DNA from: Falsibacillus albus
GTDB lineage: Bacteria; Bacillota; Bacilli; Bacillales; DSM-25281
DNA: 64,000 bases
Assembly: GCF_003668575.1 (NCBI RefSeq)
Contig: NZ_RCVZ01000005.1
Span: forward strand, 186,001-250,000
Reading direction: 5' to 3'
A program made the position numbers and the translations under genes. Shown here in pieces: positions 1 through 10,044 of the stretch. Position 1 is the stretch's first letter, and every line of letters begins with the position of its first letter. The notes under the pieces were generated by a model. That model was not told the origin of the DNA. It saw only the letters and a list, made by a program, of their open reading frames with translations, and ran no database searches.

Positions 1-280
1 ACCCCTTTCCTGCCCATATAAAGATAATTTCAGAAAAAAACTCCGTTCCTTGTTCATCTATTCTACAAAAATCGCGAAATTCCTTCTTATTTTGAAAACG
101 CTTCCTTAATTTATCTGCAGAATTTTTTGTCTTTTTGTTATATAATGATAATAAATAAACAATCAGCTGCACTTTCTTTTTAGATTTTTTTTACTGATAG
201 AATTGAAAGTGCTTTCTATATGGGGTTAATCCAATCCAAAATTATAGAAGAAAAATAATATGGTGAAGGGGAGAAGCATT
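1..280. other. Intergenic region upstream of ylbP, with a weak cre-like site
   Basis: No gene is supported here. The stretch is AT-rich. It contains TGAAAACGCTTCCT at 93-106, which matches 12 of 14 positions of the CcpA cre consensus as I recall it, and a TATAAT-like hexamer near 140. Neither can be tied to a start site by eye. A gene ending or starting beyond the left edge could use this region. Confidence 0.25.
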
Positions 281-760
281 TTGGCAGTAAAAGTGGAACG
301 CTTGAATGTAAATTATAAAACTCTTGAAGAATTTAAGAAATTCAAAGAATATGGCATACAGGAATTGTCGATGCTTGAAGATCTGCAGGCAAACATCATT
401 GAAAACGACAGTGTTTCGCCTTTCTACGGAATTTACTTCGGGGATAAATTGGTGGCCAGGATGAGTTTATATCAACGGGACAGCAGGTATGATCTTTATT
501 TCAACCCGCCTCAAAATTATCTCGAACTTTGGAAGCTGGAAATTTTGCCAAATTATCAACTGAAAGGCTACGGCAAGGCCCTTGTCGATTTCGCAAAAGG
601 GTTCGGCCTGCCAATCAAAACAAACTCAAGGATCAAATCACAAGGATTCTGGGAAAAACAAGGCTTCCAAGCAGTAACCTATGATGTTGAAAGGGACCTT
701 GGCGAAAATCCACTTGTATGGTATCCAGAAGGGGTATCTGAACAAAAGCCTAGCGAATGA
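281..760 (+). CDS. ylbP: YlbP-like GNAT family N-acetyltransferase
   Basis: The product (159 aa) is a small GNAT-fold acetyltransferase resembling B. subtilis YlbP; its substrate is unknown. The acetyl-CoA binding region is visible as LPNYQLKGYGKALVDFAK (the usual Q/R-x-x-G-x-G/A loop) in the second half. The start chosen is TTG at 281 because AAGGGGAG lies just upstream at good spacing; an in-frame ATG at 260 has only a poor ribosome binding site. It is the last ylb-type gene of the syntenic block and faces gerR, with a terminator between. Family assignment is secure; function is not known. Confidence 0.85.
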   Translation: MAVKVERLNVNYKTLEEFKKFKEYGIQELSMLEDLQANIIENDSVSPFYGIYFGDKLVARMSLYQRDSRYDLYFNPPQNYLELWKLEILPNYQLKGYGKALVDFAKGFGLPIKTNSRIKSQGFWEKQGFQAVTYDVERDLGENPLVWYPEGVSEQKPSE

Positions 761-770
761 TGCATAAACG

Positions 771-807
771 AGGCCGTCCGTTTATATCGGAGCGGCCTTT
801 TATTTTC
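771..807 (+). terminator. Rho-independent terminator of ylbP
   Basis: Stem AGGCCG...CGGCCT with inner TCCG/CGGA pairing, followed by TTTTATTTT on the plus strand, just after the ylbP stop. Confidence 0.75.
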
Positions 808-811
808 GATG

Positions 812-1423
812 TCATTTATTGACCCGTTGAAGATTTCCGTTCTTATCCATTTTAAACTTGACCGATTTTTGTTTTTCACTTTCTTCCAGCACCATCATTT
901 TCCTCGCCTTTTCCATGATCCCTAAAAGTGAACGATAGTCCTCTTCCAGTTCATGATATTTCTCCAATTGACTTTTATAGTTAAGGTCCAGTTCATTCAA
1001 TTGTGCTTTTAGGTTGGAAATTTCACAAATCAATTCGTCATTTTCCTGCTTGAATTTATGAACATCCTCCCTGTCTGCTTCCAGCTGTTCAACATAAGTA
1101 AAAAAGTCTTTAAGGTTAAGTTCCGTTTTCTCTTGGATAACGATATCCTTTGCGGATTGTGGTGATGGACTTTCCGTCGTACTGCTTTTCTTTCGCTTCG
1201 ATTCTTTTCGATACTTCTTTGCTAGTTCGATTCCGGACCGGTATTGTTTCCTTACATATGAATTCCAACGAAATCCACAGGCAGCAGGCGTCCTGGACAA
1301 TCTTTTCCCAACTTCCTCAAAGGCATGAAGCTGTGTACTCCCTTCCCGGATATGCTTTAGGATCACTTCAGCCAACAGCAAATCCTCATCCTGGGACCAA
1401 GCATCCTGGCGAGTTGAAGTCAT
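812..1423 (-). CDS. gerR: RsfA-family transcriptional regulator (YlbO/GerR)
   Basis: The N-terminal 70 residues look like a Myb/SANT-type helix-turn-helix (W-S-Q-D-E-D-L-L-L at 9-17, then the [10 protein letters not shown] region), which defines the RsfA/YlbO family of sporulation regulators. A long charged region with heptad character (about residues 100-170) predicts a coiled coil, probably for oligomerisation. The length (203 aa) fits the family. In B. subtilis YlbO (GerR) acts in the mother cell as a sigma-E-controlled regulator; that role is inferred here from family and synteny. The ATG start has GGGGGGA upstream. The nearest B. subtilis equivalent by position is ylbO. Confidence 0.85.
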   Translation of the reverse strand: MTSTRQDAWSQDEDLLLAEVILKHIREGSTQLHAFEEVGKRLSRTPAACGFRWNSYVRKQYRSGIELAKKYRKESKRKKSSTTESPSPQSAKDIVIQEKTELNLKDFFTYVEQLEADREDVHKFKQENDELICEISNLKAQLNELDLNYKSQLEKYHELEEDYRSLLGIMEKARKMMVLEESEKQKSVKFKMDKNGNLQRVNK

Positions 1424-1505
1424 ATCGATTCCCCCCTTGCAATGTATTTACTCATTCATATGCAGATGATAGAAAAGATAGACTATCCGCTCTTTTTATA
1501 GTGCT

Positions 1506-2255
1506 TTATTTGTTCAAAAATCTATCTACAGCTTTATGGTGTTCCTCGGAAGCCCACAGTTTGGCGCACCTTTTGATTTCCTCGTTCATCCTTCCCTTCA
1601 AGTCTGAAGAATGCCATTTGCTGACCAATGCCTGCTTGTAAGCAGAAAGTACATCTGGCTGCTTATCTGTTATAAAGTCGAGTAAAACTTCCAAATCTAG
1701 TTTTTCGGCAACTTCTTGGATAAAGCCAATTCTCTTCAAGCTCTCCGCAGGATAGGTCCTGGCCTCTGTCAAAATCTTGAGTGCATCTGAGGGAAGTATT
1801 TTTTCAAACAATATTGACGCCCCTCCCCAGCCGGTCGTAATTCCCAAGTTTCCTTGAACAAAACCAGCCTTGATTCCTTTTTTGGCTATGCGGAAATCGC
1901 ATGCTGCGGCCAATTCGCAGCCTCCCCCGATCGCCGTTCCATTCAACATGGCAATCGTAGGTTTTTGAAGGGTAGTTAACCGAAATAATATCGCTCCCAT
2001 CTTTGAAAGCATCCCATAGGCTTCCTGCTCTGATTTCAGGTGTTGAAACTCAGCCAAATCGCCGCCCGAACAGAAAGCTTGTTCCCCCTCCCCGGTAATA
2101 ACCAAGGCTTTTCCGGCATCGTCTTTTAGCACTGTATCCATAGCCATGGAAAGCCCCTCCATTACTTCATAATTGATCGCATTTCTCTTTGCCCTTCTTG
2201 TAATCATAAATTGAACGATTCCACCATGTTTTATATCAATTTCGTAGGAACTCAT
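1506..2255 (-). CDS. Enoyl-CoA hydratase/isomerase (crotonase) family protein
   Basis: The product (249 aa) has the crotonase fold signatures: the first oxyanion-hole segment AFCSGGDLAEF (about 61-71) and the second, NGTAIGGGCELAAACDF (about 104-120). The Glu in GGGCEL corresponds to Glu144 of rat enoyl-CoA hydratase. The second catalytic Glu (Glu164, normally in a PE motif) is replaced: this segment reads FVQGNLGITTGWGG, with Asn at that place. A classical hydratase reaction is therefore doubtful, and it may be another crotonase (isomerase, thioesterase or decarboxylase-like). It lies between rpmF and gerR with no obvious operon partner. Family confident, reaction unknown. Confidence 0.8.
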   Translation of the reverse strand: MSSYEIDIKHGGIVQFMITRRAKRNAINYEVMEGLSMAMDTVLKDDAGKALVITGEGEQAFCSGGDLAEFQHLKSEQEAYGMLSKMGAILFRLTTLQKPTIAMLNGTAIGGGCELAAACDFRIAKKGIKAGFVQGNLGITTGWGGASILFEKILPSDALKILTEARTYPAESLKRIGFIQEVAEKLDLEVLLDFITDKQPDVLSAYKQALVSKWHSSDLKGRMNEEIKRCAKLWASEEHHKAVDRFLNK

Positions 2256-2382
2256 TACAGCCCAGCCTTCCTGAAAAATTTTAAAATTGATGAATGTGTT
2301 TTTAATAGGTTCTTTTTAAATGGCTGTTTTCTCAACGATCACTGTTTTTAAAGTTTTTTAAAATAATTCATACTTTTGATGA

Positions 2383-2440
2383 TGATTGAAGCGGCAGGAT
2401 GCTCACTTTCCCAAGGACCTCACACGAAGGGAGATCGCGG
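2383..2440 (+). repeat. Fragment of interspersed repeat family 1
   Basis: The stretch around GGATGCTCACTTTCC and CCTCACACGAAGGGAG resembles the core of the repeat copies at 8.6, 18.8 and 54.3 kb, but only about 55 bp are present. It lies in the 297 bp gap between the crotonase gene and rpmF. Confidence 0.5.
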
Positions 2441-2471
2441 CATTGACTTTAGTGCAGATGAAAAAGGTTAA

Positions 2472-2533
2472 AAAAAATGCGAAGAGCCATCGTTTTTCGG
2501 AAACCGAAAATACTTGGACCCTTCGCATTTTTT
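2472..2533 (-). terminator. Terminator of ylbN-rpmF
   Basis: Outer arms AAAAAATGCGAAG and CTTCGCATTTTTT enclose a second inner hairpin (TTTTCGG/CCGAAAA). Read on the minus strand, the stem is followed by a T-rich tail, directly downstream of rpmF. Confidence 0.75.
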
Positions 2534-2552
2534 GAAAATGATTGATAAGCAA

Positions 2553-2726
2553 TTATTTGCTTACAACTTCTTTTCCTTTGTAAGTTCCGCACTCTTTACA
2601 AACACGGTGAGCAAGTTTCATTTCACCGCAGTTTGGGCATTCTACCATACCAGGTACTTGTAATTTAAAGTGTGTACGGCGTTGTCTTTTTGCAGTTTTA
2701 GAAGTTCTTCTAAAAGGTACAGCCAT
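2553..2726 (-). CDS. rpmF: 50S ribosomal protein L32
   Basis: A 57-aa protein starting [17 protein letters not shown], the usual L32 N-terminus, with a zinc-ribbon pattern CPNCGEM...CKECG near the C-terminus (the zinc-binding, C+ form of L32). The ATG at 2726 follows AAGGAGGTG with correct spacing; a GTG nine bases upstream is in frame but lies over that ribosome binding site. It is cotranscribed with ylbN, from which it is separated by about 70 bp. Confidence 0.97.
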   Translation of the reverse strand: MAVPFRRTSKTAKRQRRTHFKLQVPGMVECPNCGEMKLAHRVCKECGTYKGKEVVSK

Positions 2727-2794
2727 TATTCCCACCTCCTTAAAGAGAGTAAATGTTGTTATGAAGGCCAGAACGAACTGGTTCTTCCCATCAT

Positions 2795-3340
2795 TTAAGA
2801 ATCTTTGTTTTCCTTAAAAAAATCAGATAAGCCAGCAAGACGCGGATCTACTTTCTTCTCATCCTCGACTTCTTCTTGGAAAGCCTGTTCTTCTGTCAGC
2901 ACTTCCCAATCGTTTCCGGACGGAAGGTTTTGATCATCTCTTGCCTCTTCACTGAATACTTGCATCGGTACTTCAAGCAAGATAATCTCTTGGATGATAG
3001 GGTTTAAGTCAATCATTTCCCCTTCAATTGGATGCAATTCTTCGTCGCCTTGCCTTTCATAGTCCGAAGGCTTCAGCAGAAATGTTTCAGTCGTTTGGAT
3101 ATCGATCGGATAATCTACATCCACAAGGGTTCTTGAACATGGCAGCACAATTGTACCGTCAATACTCAAATGGAACGTCACTTTTTCGGAACTGATGTCC
3201 GCCCTTCCCTTTATATGGATTGGACTTGCATCTCGAATCTGCGGATCCATCTTCTGTAATTGTTCAGCCATATGAACATTTTCGTCAATATGAAGACCCT
3301 TGTCTCTGAATTTTTGCAATTGAATCGTTGACCATTTCAT
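2795..3340 (-). CDS. ylbN: YceD/YlbN family protein (DUF177)
   Basis: The product (181 aa) matches the DUF177/YceD family, which in most bacteria sits directly upstream of rpmF and is linked to ribosome or 23S rRNA metabolism. Family features visible are a central beta-rich segment with [15 protein letters not shown] and an acidic C-terminal half ending near [17 protein letters not shown]. It starts at ATG with GAGGTGATT upstream, 29 bp from a strong sigma-A promoter, and leads the ylbN-rpmF transcript. Molecular role not established. Confidence 0.92.
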   Translation of the reverse strand: MKWSTIQLQKFRDKGLHIDENVHMAEQLQKMDPQIRDASPIHIKGRADISSEKVTFHLSIDGTIVLPCSRTLVDVDYPIDIQTTETFLLKPSDYERQGDEELHPIEGEMIDLNPIIQEIILLEVPMQVFSEEARDDQNLPSGNDWEVLTEEQAFQEEVEDEKKVDPRLAGLSDFFKENKDS

Positions 3341-3368
3341 AAGGAATCACCTCTAGGCAACAAAGGTT

Positions 3369-3398
3369 ATTATAGCTTTTACTACTACCTTTTGTCAA
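3369..3398 (-). promoter_or_regulatory. Sigma-A promoter of ylbN-rpmF
   Basis: On the minus strand: TTGACA (3393-3398), an 18-base spacer, then TATAAT (3369-3374), both consensus hexamers, about 30 bases upstream of the ylbN ATG. Confidence 0.85.
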
Positions 3399-3694
3399 TA
3401 TTTTTTCTTTACAGTTTAGGATAGCAAATGAATTCGTGATTGTAAAAGAATTTCGTCTATATTTCAGCACCATTTTTCATTTCTAGCAACACCACAAAAC
3501 TTAGGATAAACTGATACAAGAATTGCATCAACAATCAAATTGCTATAACGCTAGTATTTCATTTACACTTATCATACATACATTATCCAAAATGCTTAGA
3601 GAAATCATCCTCTCGGAAAGGCTTGTTGCTATTCATCAGAGGCTGGACAAGTTTTTTTCCGGAAGGATGCCCGCTAGAATCAACTGCCTTATTA

Positions 3695-3723
3695 TTGATT
3701 CCCTTTCAAAAAACTCGTAATAG
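3695..3723 (+). promoter_or_regulatory. Possible promoter of ylbM (tmcAL)
   Basis: TTGATT (3695-3700), a 17-base spacer and TAATAG (3718-3723) on the plus strand, 30 bases before the ylbM start. The remainder of the 413 bp ylbN-ylbM gap (3399-3694) shows nothing I can assign. Confidence 0.4.
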
Positions 3724-3753
3724 AAAATCCAAGGAAAAAAGGAGAGTTGTTCA

Positions 3754-4968
3754 GTGAAAAGTATGGGGGTAATTGTTGAATACAATCCATTTCATAATGG
3801 GCATCTGCATCATTTAGAGATATCCAAAATGAAGACAAATGCAGATGCAGCAATTGCTGTGATGAGCGGAAACTTCCTGCAAAGGGGAGAGCCTGCGCTT
3901 GTATCAAAGTGGTCGAGAGCCAAGATGGCTTTAAGATCTGGGGTTGATATTGTCATAGAGCTTCCCTATGCATTTGCAACTCAAAAAGCCGAAACCTTTG
4001 CTTTCGGTTCAATCTGCCTTTTAGACGCCATGCATTGTCAATCATACTGTTTTGGAAGTGAATCCGGCGATATCGGTGCCTTTACCCATACAATCGAAAA
4101 GCTGGAAAGATCGGAAGACCGAATGAATAGTCTAATTAAAGAAAATATAAAGGAAGGCATGAGCTATCCCTCATCTGTATCAAAGGCAATCGCTTCTCTT
4201 GGATTGACCGGCGAAGGCCACGTTGACCTGACCACCCCCAATAACATCCTGGGATATCACTATATGAAAGCAGCTCGGGAGATTGGCACAGCGATGAAGG
4301 CATTTACCATTCAAAGAAAAAATGCAGACTATCACGATGAGGATTTTTCTTCCGCTACCATAGCAAGTGCCACCAGCATCCGGAAAGCCCTATTTTCTGA
4401 GGGCTTTCAACAGGATGTGATCAGACAATATGTTCCAGAATCGACTATAGAGGAACTGATTTCCTACCACAAAGAATTCACTATCTTTCACCAATGGGAA
4501 AGATATTGGCCACTTCTCCAGTATCGATTGATATCTGCATCCCTCGATGAACTGGCCAATATATACGAAATCGAAGAAGGAATTGAACACCGATTGAAGG
4601 AAGCAGCACAACTAGCATCCTCCTTTCAAGAGTTCATGACCAAGGTGAAGACGAAGAGATATACCTGGACCAGGATTCAACGGATGGTGCTTCATGTCCT
4701 TACGAATACGACAAAGGAACAAATGATTTCCCATTGTCACAAGCCTTCCTATATCCGACTTCTGGGGATGAATGAAAAAGGCAGGAAATATCTTGGCATG
4801 GTAAAAAAAGAGCTTTCTCTGCCAATGATTTCAAAACTGTCTTCTGCAAAACAAGAAGATATACATCTAGATATAAGAGCATCAAATGTGTACGCTCAAG
4901 GACTGCCGGAGCCATATAAAGCGAAATTGATGAAAATGGAGTACTCACAGCCTCCCATTCAACTCTAA
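3754..4968 (+). CDS. tmcAL: tRNA(Met) cytidine acetate ligase (YlbM/TmcAL)
   Basis: The product (404 aa) belongs to the TmcAL family, which uses acetate and ATP to make N4-acetylcytidine at the wobble position of elongator tRNA(Met). The nucleotidyltransferase-type N-terminus VEYNPFHNGHLHHLE (about 8-22) contains the HxGH-like ATP-binding motif, followed by VMSGNFLQRGEPA, a family signature. The length equals the usual size of about 400-415 aa. The GTG start follows AAGGAGAG with a 7-base spacer. It is transcribed divergently from ylbN and convergently to ddcP. Confidence 0.93.
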   Translation: MKSMGVIVEYNPFHNGHLHHLEISKMKTNADAAIAVMSGNFLQRGEPALVSKWSRAKMALRSGVDIVIELPYAFATQKAETFAFGSICLLDAMHCQSYCFGSESGDIGAFTHTIEKLERSEDRMNSLIKENIKEGMSYPSSVSKAIASLGLTGEGHVDLTTPNNILGYHYMKAAREIGTAMKAFTIQRKNADYHDEDFSSATIASATSIRKALFSEGFQQDVIRQYVPESTIEELISYHKEFTIFHQWERYWPLLQYRLISASLDELANIYEIEEGIEHRLKEAAQLASSFQEFMTKVKTKRYTWTRIQRMVLHVLTNTTKEQMISHCHKPSYIRLLGMNEKGRKYLGMVKKELSLPMISKLSSAKQEDIHLDIRASNVYAQGLPEPYKAKLMKMEYSQPPIQL

Positions 4969-4979
4969 TCACTCAAAAA

Positions 4980-5256
4980 AAAGGTTGGGGCATAAATAAC
5001 TAAATCATTTTAATCAGGCGAACAATATTTCATAAATCTTATATTTAGGACCTGTTATTACACCGCTGATGATTCCCAGGCATGGCTCCGCATTCCGCGG
5101 GGCGGGCTTGTGGCCTCCGGAGGCTTCGTCTTGCACTCCATTCAACAGTTAGAATAAGCTGAAAACAACAAACATGCTTTAACAAAACCTATAAAAAATC
5201 CCGAACAAATTCGAATTCTAATAAAAGAATTTGAATATTGTTCGGGTTTTTCTTCA
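4980..5256 (+). repeat. Interspersed repeat family 2, copy 1, with terminator hairpin
   Basis: This gap starts with AAGGTTGGGGCATAA and ends with a long hairpin (5203-5252, arms CCCGAACAA...TTGTTCGGG) followed by TTTTTC. The same order of blocks occurs inverted at 15437-15702, including GAATAAGCTGAAAACAACA, CATGCTTTAACAA and the closing hairpin. The hairpin can terminate ylbM transcripts and, by symmetry, perhaps ddcP antisense transcription. The middle part (about 5090-5140) is GC-rich and least conserved between copies. Confidence 0.75.
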
Positions 5257-5290
5257 ACTAAAATCCTTTTTTTCAGCCTCTTTTAGTGAT

Positions 5291-6346
5291 TTATTTGGAT
5301 GGGAGCTTCTTCAAATAATTGACCGCATCATCAAATGACTTGACGGGCACAATCTTCATCTTTGTTCCGATTTCCTTCGCTGCTTCCAATGCTTCCTGAT
5401 AATTGGATTTAAGCTCCGGATGCTCCTTTTTCACGTCGGCTGGGAGTTCATCATCCGGTGCAAAAAAGATTTCAGCCCCTTTTTGGTCAGCTGCAATAAC
5501 CTTTAGCTGGATGCCTCCGATTCTTCCGACATTTCCTTCCGGAGAAATGGTTCCGGTACCCGCTATCTGATAGCCTTTTGTTAAATCCGCCTTGGTCAAC
5601 TGATTGTAGATTTCAAGGCTGAACATCAATCCTGCAGAAGGGCCACCGATATTTTCAGTCTTAAGTTTAACGTCAGGGACTGAAATCAATTCACGATCAT
5701 CGACGAGGCCGATCCCCATTCCTACCTTGCCGCTGACATTTTCTCCACCTTTGAATTGAGCCAGCTTGATGGGAGCAGTATGTTGCTTTTGATTATGAAT
5801 ATATGTAACGGCTATTGAATCGCCTGCTTTTTTTTGTTTTACATAGTCAATGAATTGAGAAGAAGACTCAAATGCTTTTCCATCAACTTTCGTAATGCGA
5901 TCACCGGCATGCAAAACCTTTGCTGCAGGCATATCTGGATAAACATCCAATACATAGACGCCCCTGTAGTCAAAATGATAAGGCTTATTTGCTTTTTTGT
6001 AGGCTATCTGGACTGCGTTATGCTTGGAGTTCTCCATATAATATAGCTGACGGACATTGAATTCCTGTTCTGTCTCTTCCTTTCCCCTTACATCATCGAT
6101 GGGGATGATCTCTTCAAAATCCTTAACTTTCGCAATGAGATACGAGTATATATTTGCCTGTCCCATCCTCACTGTCGTAAGCATCAACGATCCTTTTTCC
6201 CCATATCCATTATCTACATGGACAATCGGTTCCAGCTCGTGTGCCATCCCTGGTTTCGTTACATAATAAGGCAAATGTATAAATGATGCCACTGCAAATA
6301 CCAAGGCCAAAAAAACGGCAATTCTAAAGCTGATCTTCTTAGACAT
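5291..6346 (-). CDS. ddcP: DdcP/YlbL, membrane-anchored PDZ-Lon (S16) protease
   Basis: The product (351 aa) has a single N-terminal membrane segment (about 6-25), a central PDZ domain (about 105-190, GVYVLDVYPDMPAAKVLHAGD), and a C-terminal Lon-type S16 protease domain. That domain carries the Ser in GGPSAGLMFSLEIYNQL and the Lys in GGIQLKVIAADQKGA, the catalytic Ser-Lys dyad. In B. subtilis DdcP (YlbL) helps degrade the cell-division inhibitor YneA after DNA damage; function here is by family. The start is ATG at 6346 with AAGGAG upstream; an earlier in-frame start at 6373 has no such site. It overlaps the end of ylbK by 8 bases, so the two are probably co-translated. Confidence 0.9.
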   Translation of the reverse strand: MSKKISFRIAVFLALVFAVASFIHLPYYVTKPGMAHELEPIVHVDNGYGEKGSLMLTTVRMGQANIYSYLIAKVKDFEEIIPIDDVRGKEETEQEFNVRQLYYMENSKHNAVQIAYKKANKPYHFDYRGVYVLDVYPDMPAAKVLHAGDRITKVDGKAFESSSQFIDYVKQKKAGDSIAVTYIHNQKQHTAPIKLAQFKGGENVSGKVGMGIGLVDDRELISVPDVKLKTENIGGPSAGLMFSLEIYNQLTKADLTKGYQIAGTGTISPEGNVGRIGGIQLKVIAADQKGAEIFFAPDDELPADVKKEHPELKSNYQEALEAAKEIGTKMKIVPVKSFDDAVNYLKKLPSK

Positions 6347-7133
6347 CTTTGTTGGACTCCTTCCATTCCTCAATCGCAGCTATGATGGCCGGCAGCATTT
6401 TAAGTGCTGTTTCTTCGCCGATCTTGATGATTTCTTCTATATTGGTGAATGCCCTTGTACTAAATTTTTCCACGGGAGGACGAATCATGATATCGGACTC
6501 GACCTCACGGTTGGCCACGAGTTCCATTTGCATAATATCGATGCTTTGCATGATGACATCATAGATCGTGGATATTTCTGCATTAGGTTTAACATTTGAC
6601 ACATCCACCGCAATGATGATGTCAGCCCCCATTTCTTTTACGACCGAAACGGGAACACGATCGACAACCCCTCCATCTACAAGCAGCTTCCCATCAATTT
6701 TTTCAGGGACAAAAATCCCGGGTATGGATATACTCGCCCTAACTGCATCGGCGATCAATCCTTTCTTGAAAACAACTTTCTCGCCATTCGTCAAATCTGT
6801 TGCGACTACAGCTGTCGGGATGCGTAAATCTTCAATATTCTTGCCATGTGTAAATAATCTAATGAATTCTTTAATCCTATTTCCTGCGATAAAGCCCATT
6901 TTGGGGACAGTGAAGTCGAGATAAAACTTCCGTTTAAATGCAGTCGATAGTTTGTAGAGCTGCTCCATATCGTGGCCGATCCCATAAAAACAGGCTACCA
7001 GCGCACCCATACTGCTCCCGGCGATTAAATCTATTCCGATATTATGTTCCTGGAAAGCCTTCATGACCCCCAAATGGGCGAAACCTCTAGCTCCCCCAGA
7101 ACCAAGAGCCAAACCAATCTTCGGCTTTTTCAA
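6339..7133 (-). CDS. ylbK: Patatin-like phospholipase/esterase family protein (YlbK)
   Basis: The product (264 aa) is a bacterial patatin. The oxyanion loop LGSGGARGFAHLGV is at about 10-23, the nucleophile elbow GSSMGALVACFYG near 40 (Ser of G-x-S-x-G), and the Asp of the catalytic dyad in LLVDGGVVDRVPV near 153. A lipid acyl hydrolase activity is expected; the natural substrate is unknown. The TTG start at 7133 has AGGGGGAAC upstream. It forms a two-gene unit with ddcP and is divergent from ylbJ. Confidence 0.88.
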   Translation of the reverse strand: MKKPKIGLALGSGGARGFAHLGVMKAFQEHNIGIDLIAGSSMGALVACFYGIGHDMEQLYKLSTAFKRKFYLDFTVPKMGFIAGNRIKEFIRLFTHGKNIEDLRIPTAVVATDLTNGEKVVFKKGLIADAVRASISIPGIFVPEKIDGKLLVDGGVVDRVPVSVVKEMGADIIIAVDVSNVKPNAEISTIYDVIMQSIDIMQMELVANREVESDIMIRPPVEKFSTRAFTNIEEIIKIGEETALKMLPAIIAAIEEWKESNKDV

Positions 7134-7322
7134 AGCCGTTCCCCCTTTTCAAATGCAGTCGAATTAAGCTCGTACAGTATCTCACCATTCATCATATGGT
7201 CTAATTTTCAAGTCTATGAGTATATTGAAATATAAGGACAAGGTCATTTCATTCTCCCTTTCATTGTATCATTGATGTCCTGATGTTTCACTTAATTGCA
7301 TGCGGCAAGAGGAGGAAAAAGT

Positions 7323-8537
7323 TTGGTGCTTTCAAAAATCAAAACGCTTATCCTGGCAGCTGCCATAACAATCATGGCAATTTCGATGATTGTATATCCG
7401 GAGGAATCCTTCGAGGCTTCCATCCGCGGTCTGAATATGTGGTGGGAAATCGTTTTTCCATCTTTATTGCCGTTCTTTATCATATCAGAAATGCTTATAG
7501 GATTCGGGGTGGTGAAGTTCATTGGGGTACTGCTCGAACCATTCATGCGCCCATTGTTCAAAGTTCCAGGCGTCGGTGGCTTCGTATGGGCGATGGGTAT
7601 GGCAACAGGCTTCCCCTCAGGAGCGAACCTGACAGCGCGGCTTCGCAAAGAGGGCCAGCTAACAAGGATAGAAGCGGAACGCCTTGTCTGTTTTACAAAT
7701 TCATCGAATCCACTATTCATTTTTGGGGCTGTCTCAGTTGGATTTTTCTACAATCCGAACCTTGGGGTCATCCTAGCCCTTTCCCACTACCTGGGGAATT
7801 TTACAGTAGGATTGTTCATGCGGTTTTATGGAAGAGAGCAAACAGGATCAAAGCCGGAAAGAAAGAAAAAACCCTCCATCCGGGCAGCATTTTCATCACT
7901 CCATCAAACGAGGATCAAAGAAGAACGGCCAATCGGGAAAATTCTTGGGGATGCTGTCGTATCCTCGATACAGACTCTGTTGATGATCGGTGGTTTCATC
8001 ATCCTGTTTTCAGTCATTAACAAACTACTATTCTTTTTACATATCACTTCTTTCATCAGCATTTTCATTAACGGATTTTTTCATATGATCGATTTTCCAG
8101 AAGCCTTGGGCATTCCCTTTATTTCCGGCTTGTTCGAAATCACCTTAGGAAGCAAAATGACCAGTCAAGCAGAAGCAGCAAACCTTATGCAGCAAGCCAT
8201 GACCGTCAGCTTCATTCTTGGATTCAGCGGCTTCAGCGTTCAGGCCCAGGTAGCCAGTATTTTGGCCAATACTGATATTCGGTTTAAGCCATTTTTTGCA
8301 GCCAGAATCCTTCATGGATTTTCCGCTGCCTGTTTGACCTTTTTAATGTGGAAACCACTTTTCGAAAGGTTTTACAGCACCGGCATCCCCTCGTATTCCA
8401 CGCCTGTATTCCTTCATTCAGAAAGCAGGTTATGGAAGGATGCCCTTGAATTCTTCATACATTTTGGCCCGATGATTACCATTGGAGCGCTGGTCCTGTA
8501 TATAATCCTATATACTAGAAAGATTTTTATCCATTAA
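7323..8537 (+). CDS. spoVV: Sporulation integral membrane protein YlbJ (SpoVV)
   Basis: The product (404 aa) is a polytopic membrane protein of the YlbJ family, with nucleoside-transporter-like gate segments. In B. subtilis SpoVV (YlbJ) acts in the mother cell to move dipicolinic acid across the outer forespore membrane. Visible features are an N-terminal hydrophobic segment, WWEIVFPSLLPFFIISE, and a conserved ATGFPSGANLTARLRKEG stretch about 100 residues in. The start is TTG at 7323, 7 bases after AGGAGG; the in-frame ATG upstream at 7296 lies before the ribosome binding site. Function is inferred from family; no sigma-E promoter was convincing by eye. Confidence 0.9.
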   Translation: MVLSKIKTLILAAAITIMAISMIVYPEESFEASIRGLNMWWEIVFPSLLPFFIISEMLIGFGVVKFIGVLLEPFMRPLFKVPGVGGFVWAMGMATGFPSGANLTARLRKEGQLTRIEAERLVCFTNSSNPLFIFGAVSVGFFYNPNLGVILALSHYLGNFTVGLFMRFYGREQTGSKPERKKKPSIRAAFSSLHQTRIKEERPIGKILGDAVVSSIQTLLMIGGFIILFSVINKLLFFLHITSFISIFINGFFHMIDFPEALGIPFISGLFEITLGSKMTSQAEAANLMQQAMTVSFILGFSGFSVQAQVASILANTDIRFKPFFAARILHGFSAACLTFLMWKPLFERFYSTGIPSYSTPVFLHSESRLWKDALEFFIHFGPMITIGALVLYIILYTRKIFIH

Positions 8538-8538
8538 A

Positions 8539-8745
8539 AAACCGGCGGGATGCAGACTCTCATTCCATCGAAGCGGGAGACCCCTTCAGGCGAAGCGAGG
8601 GGGAATGAGAGTTCGGCAATCCATGTGCCAACATCGAACGACCTCACTTCGTGTGAGGCCCCTCGGAAAGCGAGCATCCTGCAGCGGAAATCAACCTTGA
8701 TCAACCTTTAATGAATAGCAAAAAACTTTATGAATAGAGCCATTT
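8539..8745 (-). repeat. Interspersed repeat family 1, copy A
   Basis: The gap between ylbJ and coaD is filled by a repeat in minus orientation. Bases 8624-8686 are identical, reverse-complemented, to 18824-18886 (63 bases). The left part contains an 11-bp perfect inverted repeat (8556-8566 with 8602-8612, ACTCTCATTCC). Flanking text (CTATTCATTAAAGG, minus strand) is also shared with the copies at 50.8 and 54.3 kb. No ORF or transposase is inside. Confidence 0.8.
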
Positions 8746-8776
8746 TTAATCAACAATAGTTATAAGAAACAACCAT

Positions 8777-8820
8777 AAAAAAAAACAAAAGGAATCGCGA
8801 GAATTTTCTCTGGATTCCTC
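8777..8820 (-). terminator. Terminator of rsmD-coaD
   Basis: Arms AGGAATC (8790-8796) and GATTCCT (8813-8819) with inner GAGAA/TTCTC pairing. On the minus strand the stem is followed by a run of T interrupted by one G. It sits 45 bases after the coaD stop. Confidence 0.65.
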
Positions 8821-8864
8821 TTGCCTTCTTGTTGGAAAGAACGTCAAAGCGCCGATCCGTTTGG

Positions 8865-9922
<1,058 letters not shown>

Positions 9923-10044
9923 GTTATTCACCACTGTAGTTTCAAGATTTCTTCCTTATCCTATCACAAAAAAAATCGACAAGCCAGCAAACAAATGCTG
10001 AATGATAGGAAATGGAATCGAAGTTTGGATAATCATGTATATTC

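Noticed and set aside
93-106. cre-like sequence at the left edge as a functional CcpA site
   Set aside because: Mismatches at two half-site positions and no promoter or gene start nearby to which it could apply; kept only as a note.
1150-1641. Plus-strand ORF of 163 codons opposite gerR and the crotonase gene
   Set aside because: It lies antisense to two well-supported minus-strand genes, has no family motif and no ribosome binding site.
3523-3720. Plus-strand ORF of 65 codons in the ylbN-ylbM gap
   Set aside because: No ribosome binding site, no recognisable motif, and it overlaps a candidate ylbM promoter.
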